Source: Bacillota bacterium (GTDB lineage: Bacteria > Bacillota_I > Bacilli_A > RFN20 > CAG-288). Taken from it: a DNA stretch of 20,126 bases. A program made the position numbers and the translations under genes. Positions 1-5,562 of this stretch are shown one piece after another (positions within the stretch are counted from its first letter, which is position 1; every line of letters starts with the position of its first letter). The DNA lies in NCBI GenBank assembly GCA_003497225.1, contig DNJQ01000132.1, positions 1-20,126 on the forward strand, in the 5' to 3' direction. The notes under the pieces are model-generated. The model saw nothing but the letters and a program-made list of their open reading frames with translations. It was not told the DNA's origin and did no database searches.

Positions 1-36
1 AAAAAAGTGGCAGTTGGCCTCAAATTAAAGTTATTT

Positions 37-1020
37 TTATTTCAAATATTGCTTAAAAAATTCTTCAATCTTATCAAAAGGAATAACATCTAAATTATCG
101 TATAAATCTGTATGAACTGCATTAGGAATAACTAAAAACTCTTTGTTATCTTTATATTTATTATCTTTTATCATAATTTCATAGGCATCTTTACTGAAAT
201 AGAAAGAGTGGGCCTTATCTCCGTGAATTATTAATACCGCATTTCTTATTTCGTTAGAATACTTTAATATTGGCATATTAATAAATGAAAGAGATGAAGT
301 TACATTCCAACCATTATTTGAATTAAGTGAGCGGGGATGATAAGCACGAACTTTATAATATTCATGATAATCTTTAACAAAGAATGGTGCATCTTTTGGT
401 AAAGGATCTATAACTCCACCGGCCTTTGCATAGTTTCCATTTTTATAATCTTCTGTTCTTTGAGCATTTAATTGCTTCTTATTTTCATATCTATCATTTT
501 CACTATCATTTTGATCAAAGTATCCTTTAGCATTAATTCTTGTCATATCATACATTGTAGAAGCCACAGTGGCTTTGATTCTTGTATCTTGTATAGCAGC
601 GTTTAATGCCATTCCACCCCATCCACAAATACCTATGATTCCTATTCTTTCTGGATCTACATCTTCATAATTTGAAAGAAAATCAACTGCAGCGCAAAAA
701 TCTTCAGTGTTGATATCTGGGGATGCAACACATCTTACTTCTCCACCGCTTTCACCAATAAAAGATGGATCAAAAGCAACTGTTAAAAATCCTCTTTCCG
801 CCATCGTTTGAGCATAAAGACCAGAACACTGCTCTTTTACAGCTCCAAAAGGTCCGGAAACAGCTATAGCAGGAAGTTTACCTTTAAAATTTTTAGGAAT
901 ATACATATCAGCCGCTAAAGTTATTCCGTATCTATTATGAAATGTTACCTTTTTATGATTTACTTTTTGACTTAGAGGAAAAGTCTTATCCCATTCCGCT
1001 ATTAATTTTAGTTCTTCCAT
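37..1020 (-). CDS. alpha/beta hydrolase, dienelactone-hydrolase-like
   Basis: A 327-residue cytoplasmic protein with no signal peptide or membrane segment. The alpha/beta-hydrolase pattern is visible: an N-terminal strand region (about 25-60), the nucleophile-elbow segment IGIIGICGWGGMALNAA around residues 127-142, an HGD segment with a candidate acid near Asp268, and a candidate catalytic His303 in the segment NAVHTDLYD. The usual G-x-S-x-G serine is absent. Cys132 is the likely nucleophile, as in dienelactone hydrolases, and a Trp stands two residues after it. The substrate cannot be told. It is the last gene of the MerR operon, 9 bases after the lipoprotein gene, with a good ribosome site (AGGAGAG). 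Its position suggests hydrolysis of an ester, lactone or thioester that the MerR protein responds to, directly or indirectly. The family call is firm; the reaction is inference. Confidence 0.85.
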   Translation of the reverse strand: MEELKLIAEWDKTFPLSQKVNHKKVTFHNRYGITLAADMYIPKNFKGKLPAIAVSGPFGAVKEQCSGLYAQTMAERGFLTVAFDPSFIGESGGEVRCVASPDINTEDFCAAVDFLSNYEDVDPERIGIIGICGWGGMALNAAIQDTRIKATVASTMYDMTRINAKGYFDQNDSENDRYENKKQLNAQRTEDYKNGNYAKAGGVIDPLPKDAPFFVKDYHEYYKVRAYHPRSLNSNNGWNVTSSLSFINMPILKYSNEIRNAVLIIHGDKAHSFYFSKDAYEIMIKDNKYKDNKEFLVIPNAVHTDLYDNLDVIPFDKIEEFFKQYLK

Positions 1021-1029
1021 ATTTCTCTC

Positions 1030-1527
1030 CTATTTTGTTAATGATAATGTAACTGTTACATCACCTTCACCTAATACTTTAAGTAAGTCTTCTTCAGTTA
1101 CATTTTCAATTTTACCAAGACGAGTAAAAGTCCAGGTATTAGTTCGATAATAAATTGAAAATTGATTTCCTTGATATAAAATCAAATCACCGGCACTAGT
1201 TGTTATATTTTCATCATTTCTTGGTAAGTTTGTTCCTAAAGATCCTACTTTTTCAAAATCTCCATAATCGCTCATTTTGATTGTTAGTGGTTTGTCTTTA
1301 AGTAATTCTTTTAATGCTCTTGTTGATGAGTTATCAACTAAAGTAGCAATAAACTCACTGTTTCCAACTTCTATTTTAAGTTTATTCATTTCATTCTCCT
1401 TATCTCCACTATAACTCGATGTATTTATAGTAACTATACTTGAACTACTACTATTTTTATTTTGATTACATGAAGTAACCATTAAAAGCGATAAAACCGC
1501 TAAAGTAAAACGGAATATTCTTTTCAT
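1030..1527 (-). CDS. lipoprotein with cyclophilin-like fold domain
   Basis: A 165-residue protein. Residues 1-20 are a lipoprotein signal peptide (basic start, hydrophobic core, lipobox VTSC with Cys20). A short Ser/Asn-rich linker leads to the domain at about 46-165. The domain has the features I recall for the small bacterial cyclophilin-like family: an opening KLKIEVGN strand, TRALKELLKDKPLTIKMSDYG, the FEKVGSLGTNLPRND segment and GDLILYQGNQFSIYY. These proteins share the cyclophilin fold but are not established prolyl isomerases. An internal ATG at residue 47 begins the domain exactly, so a cytoplasmic short form is conceivable. The ribosome site in front of the first ATG (TAGGG) is weak. 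It sits 9 bases after the CMD-cupin gene and 9 bases before the hydrolase gene. Family members often lie beside CMD/cupin and reductase genes; the function is unknown. Confidence 0.8.
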   Translation of the reverse strand: MKRIFRFTLAVLSLLMVTSCNQNKNSSSSSIVTINTSSYSGDKENEMNKLKIEVGNSEFIATLVDNSSTRALKELLKDKPLTIKMSDYGDFEKVGSLGTNLPRNDENITTSAGDLILYQGNQFSIYYRTNTWTFTRLGKIENVTEEDLLKVLGEGDVTVTLSLTK

Positions 1528-1536
1528 ATTTATACC

Positions 1537-2259
1537 CTAGTCGAGCTTACTGTACTCTTCATCTTTAACTTCTTCAAGCCACTCGTTACTTGACCCCTCA
1601 GCAGGGATTTCAATTGCTAAATGTGTAAACCAATGATCTTTACTTGCCCCGTGCCAATGCTTTATTTCTGGTGCAATATAAACTACATCACCTGGTTTTA
1701 ATTTTTGTGCTTTTTTACCTTCCTCTTGATACCAGCCAATTCCATCAGTACACAAAAGAATCTGTCCACCTTTATGATGAATGTGCCAGTTATTTCTACA
1801 ACTCGGTTCAAAGGTCACATTTGCAACCTTTACACCTTCAGTTGTTAACATTTTTAAATAACTATTACCTTTAAAATATTTAGCATATGCTTCATTTAAT
1901 GATCCTTTACCAAAAAGACTATCACCATTATTTAATGACTCTTCAGCATAAACTTCACGGACTAATGGAAATACCGCCCAGGCATTGGGCCAACCAGCAT
2001 AAAAAGCAAGATGAGTGATAACTTCAATCATCTCCTCTTTAGTAACTCCATTATTTTTGGCATTTACTAAATGTGATTTTAATGAATTATCAAAGATTCC
2101 TTTTGTCATTAAAGCAGTTACTGTTATTAAACTTCTATCGCGAAGTGAAAGTTTATCTTCTCTTGACCAAACTTCTCCAAAAAGTACATCATCATTTAAT
2201 TCAGCAAATTTTGGAGCTAAATCTCCAAGATTTTTTCTTCCAGCAGTTTGTTTTTTCAT
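1537..2259 (-). CDS. carboxymuconolactone decarboxylase-cupin fusion
   Basis: A 240-residue cytoplasmic protein with two domains. Residues about 10-105 form a carboxymuconolactone-decarboxylase (CMD/AhpD-like) helical domain, recognised by the LSLRDRSLITVTALM segment and the EEMIEVITHLAFYAGWPNAW helix. No AhpD CxxC pair is present, so a peroxidase role through that motif is unlikely. Residues about 140-220 form a cupin: WHIHH supplies His159 and His161, followed by Gln166, then the PGDVVYIAP turn and His201/His203, all consistent with a metal-binding beta barrel. CMD-cupin fusions of this length are common in Firmicutes but their reaction is not settled. The gene starts 3 bases after the MerR stop codon, so the two are probably co-translated. 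Together with the hydrolase it suggests processing of a small reactive organic compound. Confidence 0.88.
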   Translation of the reverse strand: MKKQTAGRKNLGDLAPKFAELNDDVLFGEVWSREDKLSLRDRSLITVTALMTKGIFDNSLKSHLVNAKNNGVTKEEMIEVITHLAFYAGWPNAWAVFPLVREVYAEESLNNGDSLFGKGSLNEAYAKYFKGNSYLKMLTTEGVKVANVTFEPSCRNNWHIHHKGGQILLCTDGIGWYQEEGKKAQKLKPGDVVYIAPEIKHWHGASKDHWFTHLAIEIPAEGSSNEWLEEVKDEEYSKLD

Positions 2260-2262
2260 TTA

Positions 2263-2649
2263 TCAATTATTTCCTTTCTTTAAAAGCAACTTTTCTTTTT
2301 CTACTATATCTTTATAATAAACATCAATTTTGTAATTTAATCTTTCTAAAGCAGCATTCATTTCAGCAATCTTTTCTTTTAACTTATCTCTTTCATCAAT
2401 TAAAAGTTGTCTTCGCGCTGCTTCTGTTTCTTCCCCTTGATCAAATAATTTAATATATTCAATTAAAACATTTATCGGTAAACCAGCGCTTCTCATACAA
2501 ACGATAAATTCAATATTTGCTAGTTCTTGTTCACCGTATTGTCTAATTCCGTTTTTTCTTTTTACTGGTCTAATGATTCCAACCTTTTCATAATAACGAA
2601 GAGTATCTTGGCTAATATTATATTTTTCACTTACTTCCTTAATAGTCAT
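2263..2649 (-). CDS. MerR-family regulator, AdhR/NmlR-like
   Basis: A 128-residue MerR-family transcription factor. Residues 1-70 form the winged helix-turn-helix (MTIKEVSEKYNIS, then DTLRYYEKVGII and the GIRQY wing). Residues about 80-125 are a coiled-coil dimerisation helix rich in Glu, Lys and Leu. There is no metal-binding C-terminal Cys cluster as in MerR or CueR. A single Cys51 sits in IEFIVCMRSAGLPI, the place where AdhR/NmlR-type regulators carry their aldehyde- or thiol-sensing Cys. That points to sensing of an electrophile rather than a metal. It is the first gene of the operon and is preceded by the ribosome site AGGAGATA and by its own MerR-type promoter, so it almost certainly controls itself and the three genes behind it. 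It ends in TGA. Confidence 0.92.
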   Translation of the reverse strand: MTIKEVSEKYNISQDTLRYYEKVGIIRPVKRKNGIRQYGEQELANIEFIVCMRSAGLPINVLIEYIKLFDQGEETEAARRQLLIDERDKLKEKIAEMNAALERLNYKIDVYYKDIVEKEKLLLKKGNN

Positions 2650-2672
2650 ATATATCTCCTATAACATAAAAT

Positions 2673-2703
2673 ATTATAAATGTTGGAGTTGACTCCAAGT
2701 CAA
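2673..2703 (-). promoter_or_regulatory. MerR-type promoter with operator palindrome
   Basis: On the minus strand, -35 TTGACT (2703-2698) and -10 TATAAT (2678-2673) are separated by 19 bases, the overlong spacer typical of MerR-controlled promoters. The spacer region holds a perfect 16-base palindrome, TTGGAGTCAACTCCAA (2698-2683, 7-base arms), the expected operator of the adjacent regulator. Both promoter elements are otherwise near consensus. The regulator would twist the DNA to bring the elements into register when activated. Confidence 0.9.
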
Positions 2704-2721
2704 GGGTTTTGATAAAAAAAT

Positions 2722-2747
2722 AAAAAAAAGACTTCTCTTAGAGAAGT
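2722..2747 (-). terminator. terminator of the tRNA operon
   Basis: A 7-base stem (ACTTCTC at 2731-2737 with GAGAAGT at 2741-2747, 3-base loop) is followed on the minus strand by C and eight T (2729-2722). It lies 13 bases after the last tRNA and just before the MerR promoter, so it insulates the two units. Confidence 0.88.
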
Positions 2748-2760
2748 TTTTTAACCTGCA

Positions 2761-2847
2761 TGGTGCTCGGGACGGGAGTCGAACCCGTATGGTTTTGCAA
2801 CCGAGGGATTTTAAGTCCCTTGCGTCTACCTATTTCGCCACCCGAGC
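2761..2847 (-). tRNA. tRNA-Leu (TAA)
   Basis: Cloverleaf of 87 bases. The acceptor arm GCTCGGG pairs with CCCGAGC, the anticodon loop CTTAAAA reads TAA, and the long variable arm is typical of Leu. The discriminator is A and the CCA end is encoded. It is the last tRNA of the five-gene cluster. Confidence 0.96.
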
Positions 2848-2859
2848 GAATCTTACAAG

Positions 2860-2935
2860 TGGTGTCCCGTATAAGATTCGAACTTATGGCCCCTTGATTA
2901 AAAGTCAAGTGCTCTACCGACTGAGCTAACGGGAC
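2860..2935 (-). tRNA. tRNA-Lys (TTT)
   Basis: Cloverleaf of 76 bases. The acceptor arm GTCCCGT pairs with ACGGGAC, the anticodon loop CTTTTAA reads TTT, the T loop is TTCGAAT and CCA is encoded. It lies 2 bases after tRNA-Gln. Confidence 0.97.
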
Positions 2936-2937
2936 AC

Positions 2938-3012
2938 TGGCTGGGGTACCTGGATTCGAACCAGGGCATATCAGAGTCAAAGTCTGATGCCTTACCACTT
3001 GGCCATACCCCA
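2938..3012 (-). tRNA. tRNA-Gln (TTG)
   Basis: Cloverleaf of 75 bases. The acceptor arm TGGGGTA pairs with TACCCCA, the anticodon loop CTTTGAC reads TTG, the discriminator is G and CCA is encoded. It starts 4 bases after tRNA-Tyr. Confidence 0.97.
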
Positions 3013-3016
3013 ATAA

Positions 3017-3100
3017 TGGTGGAAGAAGGTGGATTCGAACCACCGAACCCGAAGGAACAGATTTACAGTCTGCCGCGTTTAGCCTCTTCGCTATTCTTCC
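3017..3100 (-). tRNA. tRNA-Tyr (GTA)
   Basis: Cloverleaf of 84 bases with the long variable arm expected for bacterial Tyr. The acceptor arm GGAAGAA pairs with TTCTTCC, the anticodon loop CTGTAAA reads GTA and CCA is encoded. Confidence 0.96.
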
Positions 3101-3112
3101 ATTTTTTGACGA

Positions 3113-3188
3113 TGGTGGATGTTAGGGGGCTCGAACCTCTGACCTCCGCCGTGTAAAGGCGATGCTCTCCCAGCTGAGCTAAACATCC
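3113..3188 (-). tRNA. tRNA-Val (TAC)
   Basis: Cloverleaf of 76 bases. The acceptor arm GGATGTT pairs with AACATCC, the anticodon loop TTTACAC reads TAC, the T loop is TTCGAGC and CCA is encoded. The T stem AGAGG/CCCCT has one A-C mismatch in its middle pair (3138 against 3126). It is the first tRNA of the operon. Confidence 0.94.
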
Positions 3189-3210
3189 AACCTCAAAAGA
3201 CGTCTTAAAT

Positions 3211-3239
3211 AATATAGCAATCATTTAAATTAATATCAA
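3211..3239 (-). promoter_or_regulatory. promoter of the tRNA operon
   Basis: On the minus strand, -35 TTGATA (3239-3234), a 17-base spacer, and -10 TATATT (3216-3211) preceded by TGC, an extended -10. Transcription would start near 3204, giving a leader of about 16 bases before tRNA-Val. A perfect 10-base palindrome AAGACGTCTT (3197-3206) covers the expected start. Confidence 0.82.
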
Positions 3240-3300
3240 GATATTTTTGTTTTTTGTTCGTTATTTACTCTATAAACTATATAAAATAAAATATAAACGA

Positions 3301-3329
3301 TTGATATATAAATCACTAAATGATAAAAT
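3301..3329 (+). promoter_or_regulatory. promoter of the 148-residue membrane protein gene
   Basis: -35 TTGATA (3301-3306), a 17-base spacer, and -10 TAAAAT (3324-3329) with TG one base before it, an extended -10. Transcription would start near 3336, leaving a leader of about 70 bases that holds the inverted repeat at 3351-3378. Confidence 0.65.
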
Positions 3330-3350
3330 AGGGCATGAGCAATATCATTG

Positions 3351-3378
3351 TGCAACATTTAGAAAAGAGTATGTTGCA
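3351..3378 (+). repeat. 8-base inverted repeat in the leader
   Basis: TGCAACAT (3351-3358) and ATGTTGCA (3371-3378) are perfect inverted copies with a 12-base gap, so their centres are 20 bases apart, two helical turns. The repeat lies between the predicted start of transcription and the ribosome site of the next gene. It could be a repressor site for a dimer or a weak RNA hairpin. No T run follows, so it is not a terminator. Confidence 0.6.
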
Positions 3379-3404
3379 TATATATCTATTATAAGGAGGA
3401 TATT

Positions 3405-3851
3405 ATGGCATTGTTAATGAAAAAGAAAGGTAACTTACTTTTAGCAATCTTGATGCTTGTTTTTTCTGTTGCTATTTTGGTCATTGGTTTATTCATCGGC
3501 CCAGCTGGAAAAGACGTTCCTTTGGCAAGTTTAGCTTTAGGACCAGCATTTAGCATGAAAGATTTAGGCAATTCTTTAAAGCATATAAAATTGAACTTAT
3601 TTTATACTGCTGCTTGGGTTTTACCAGTTGTAACTTCTCTTCTTGCTTTACTATTAAGAAGATATCGTCTTGTTAATCTTTTAAATGCTTTTGTCTTTGC
3701 TTTTGCTTTTATATCAATATTCTTTGCTTTACTACCTATTACAGGAATACTTGATATATTAAAAGCATTTGATAAAGCATATTTGGTAGTCCTTGGTTTA
3801 CAAGGTGCTGGCTTAGTATTTGCTATAATCAATACTGAACTTTGCCGCTAA
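3405..3851 (+). CDS. small integral membrane protein, unknown function
   Basis: A 148-residue hydrophobic protein that I do not recognise. Four membrane segments are visible: about residues 12-32 (LLLAILMLVFSVAILVIGLF), 66-85, 93-113 and 124-143. A positively charged LRRYR turn lies between segments two and three, suggesting that this loop is cytoplasmic. Between segments one and two is a loop of about 30 residues with PAGKD and a short amphipathic stretch. The ribosome site AAGGAGG is at ideal distance from the ATG. The gene has its own promoter and terminator, so it is a one-gene unit. An alternative ATG five codons in would remove only MALLM. There is no enzyme motif. Confidence 0.85.
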   Translation: MALLMKKKGNLLLAILMLVFSVAILVIGLFIGPAGKDVPLASLALGPAFSMKDLGNSLKHIKLNLFYTAAWVLPVVTSLLALLLRRYRLVNLLNAFVFAFAFISIFFALLPITGILDILKAFDKAYLVVLGLQGAGLVFAIINTELCR

Positions 3852-3854
3852 ACT

Positions 3855-3880
3855 AAAGCTGCTCAAAAGGCAGCTTTTTT
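3855..3880 (+). terminator. terminator after the membrane protein gene
   Basis: Perfect 8-base stem AAAGCTGC/GCAGCTTT with a 7-base loop, and the T run continues to 3880. It lies 4 bases after the stop codon. Confidence 0.92.
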
Positions 3881-3902
3881 GTTTGCAATATAATCATATC
3901 GC

Positions 3903-3930
3903 TTGCGTAAATATTTTAAATATATATAAT
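3903..3930 (+). promoter_or_regulatory. pepC promoter
   Basis: -35 TTGCGT (3903-3908), a 16-base spacer, and -10 TATAAT (3925-3930), followed 8 bases later by the TTGGAGGT ribosome site. The leader would be very short, about 15 bases. Confidence 0.65.
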
Positions 3931-3950
3931 TTTATTTTGGAGGTAGTATT

Positions 3951-5285
3951 ATGAGTGCAATAGATAATAAATCACTTAATAAATGGTTAAAAATATATAA
4001 TGCTGATCGTGCTAATGCTGTCTTGCGTCACGCTTTATCAACAACACCCATTCCTAGCGTCATTAATGATACTGTTGGTCAATATAGTGGAACTGATCAT
4101 ACATTCTCTATTGAAGTAAAAACGATGCATGCAACAAATCAGAAGGCCTCAGGAAGATGTTGGATCTTTTCTGCATTAAACGTTTTAAGAGAAATAATAG
4201 CAAAGAAATGTAATATTAAAGAGTTTGAACTTTCACAAAGCTATATTGCTTTTTATGACAAGTTAGAAAAGTTTAATTTCTTGCTTCATGAATTAGATGA
4301 AAATATTAATAATGATCATAGTGAAAGACTTAATTATACTCTTTTAACTGATGGTATCCGCGATGGTGGACAATGGATAATGCTGGTCAATTTAGTTAAA
4401 AAATACGGCCTTTGTCCTAAATCTAGTTTTACTGAAACATATCAAACAAGTAATACAAAATATAGCAATGAAATATTAAATTCTCTTTCTCGTCAATATG
4501 CTTGTGAAATTCATTCATTACATAAAGAAGGAAAAGATGAAAAAATACCTGCGCTTCATGAAAATTACGTTCAAAAAGCTTATCAGGTTCTTCTTTCTTC
4601 CTACGGCATTCCCCCACAAAACTTTAACTTTGAATATGTTGATGGCGAAGGACATTACTGCATAGATAAAGATCTAACACCTTTATCTTTCTATCAAAAA
4701 TATGTCGGTGATGAATATATTGATCAATATATCTCAGTCATTCACGCTCCAACTGATGATAAAAAATATTATAAAACCTACTGCATCGATCATTTAGGAA
4801 ATGTTGTTGAAGGAAATAAGATTATTCACTTAAATCTTCCGATGGAACGAATAAAAGAATTAATCGTTGCAACACTAAAAGATGATGAAATAGTATGGTT
4901 TGGTAGCGATGTAAGAACTTACGGTGATAGAGTTAATGGAATATGGGATGATAAATCATTTGATTATCTCTCCGCCTTCGGAGCAAACCTCTATTTTGAT
5001 AAGAAAGATATGCTCGATTATCATGAATCCGTGATGGGACACGCTATGGTCATTACCGGAGTTAACGTTGTTGATGAAAAAATCAACAAATGGAAAATTG
5101 AAAACTCCTGGGGTGATACTATTGGAAATAAAGGATATTTCATTATGAGCGATAGTTTCTTTGATAAATATGTCTATCAAGTTGTAATAAATAAAAATAG
5201 ACTTAATGAAAAAGAACTTAACGCATTAAAGGAATCCCCTAAACATTTACCTTTATGGGATCCATTTGGGACATTGGCAGATTAA
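3951..5285 (+). CDS. pepC: aminopeptidase C (bleomycin hydrolase family)
   Basis: A 444-residue cytoplasmic cysteine peptidase of family C1B, normal in length. The papain-type triad is present: Gln64 and Cys70 in NQKASGRCWIFSALN, His364 in GHAMVITGV and Asn385 in IENSWGD. The C-terminus WDPFGTLAD resembles the PepC/bleomycin-hydrolase tail, which reaches into the active site and makes the enzyme an aminopeptidase. Family members are hexamers with the active sites facing an inner chamber and release N-terminal residues from peptides. There is no signal peptide. The ribosome site GGAGGT lies 8 bases before the ATG. The NifU-like gene starts 1 base after the stop, so the two are co-transcribed, although no functional link is evident. 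Confidence 0.97.
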   Translation: MSAIDNKSLNKWLKIYNADRANAVLRHALSTTPIPSVINDTVGQYSGTDHTFSIEVKTMHATNQKASGRCWIFSALNVLREIIAKKCNIKEFELSQSYIAFYDKLEKFNFLLHELDENINNDHSERLNYTLLTDGIRDGGQWIMLVNLVKKYGLCPKSSFTETYQTSNTKYSNEILNSLSRQYACEIHSLHKEGKDEKIPALHENYVQKAYQVLLSSYGIPPQNFNFEYVDGEGHYCIDKDLTPLSFYQKYVGDEYIDQYISVIHAPTDDKKYYKTYCIDHLGNVVEGNKIIHLNLPMERIKELIVATLKDDEIVWFGSDVRTYGDRVNGIWDDKSFDYLSAFGANLYFDKKDMLDYHESVMGHAMVITGVNVVDEKINKWKIENSWGDTIGNKGYFIMSDSFFDKYVYQVVINKNRLNEKELNALKESPKHLPLWDPFGTLAD

Positions 5286-5286
5286 T

Positions 5287-5523
5287 ATGGATAAAGATAT
5301 TGTAGAACAAATTAAATCTGTTCTAGAGAAGATTAGACCATTTCTTCAAAGAGATGGTGGAGATGTAACGTTCGAACACTATGATGAATCTACTGGAACA
5401 GTTTATGTGAGTTTTGTCGGAGCATGTGTAGGATGCATGAGTCTCGATGACACATTACATTTAGGAATTGAAACAATATTAATTGAAGAAGTTCCTGGAG
5501 TTAACGCTGTTAAGTTAATATAA
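5287..5523 (+). CDS. NifU-like Fe-S cluster scaffold/carrier
   Basis: A 78-residue single-domain protein of the NifU C-terminal type. The opening helix with RPFLQRDGGDV is the family hallmark, and the cluster ligands are Cys47 and Cys50 in GACVGCMS. Pairs of such proteins hold a bridging 4Fe-4S cluster and pass it to client enzymes. I choose the ATG at 5287. An in-frame ATG at 5266 would overlap the pepC end and add seven residues (MGHWQIN) not found in the family. No strong ribosome site precedes 5287, so translation probably depends on coupling to pepC, whose stop is 1 base upstream. A terminator follows. Confidence 0.92.
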   Translation: MDKDIVEQIKSVLEKIRPFLQRDGGDVTFEHYDESTGTVYVSFVGACVGCMSLDDTLHLGIETILIEEVPGVNAVKLI

Positions 5524-5527
5524 TTAA

Positions 5528-5552
5528 AAGGCCGCACGACGCGGCTTTTTTT
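5528..5552. terminator. bidirectional terminator between convergent genes
   Basis: Stem GCCGC/GCGGC (5531-5535 and 5541-5545), extended by G-T and A-T pairs, loop ACGAC. A run of seven T follows on the plus strand, and a shorter T run (reverse of 5526-5529) follows on the minus strand. It serves the NifU-like gene and possibly the 5'-nucleotidase gene from the other side. Confidence 0.85.
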
Positions 5553-5562
5553 AGTAATGTTT

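Noticed and set aside
1..21. Possible terminator after the hydrolase gene
   Set aside because: On the minus strand there is a T run, but only a 3-base GGC/GCC stem with a mismatch precedes it. It is too weak to call, and the element may continue beyond the window edge.
2738..3043. 101-codon open frame across the tRNA cluster
   Set aside because: It is a by-product of tRNA sequence; the cloverleaf genes fully explain the region.
3335..3394. 19-codon reading frame in the leader of the membrane protein gene (ATG AGC AAT ...)
   Set aside because: No ribosome site, starts at the predicted transcription start, and contains no amino-acid run or terminator pair as in attenuation leaders.
5266..5286. 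Longer start for the NifU-like protein
   Set aside because: The added residues MGHWQIN are pepC codons read in another frame and are not part of the family.
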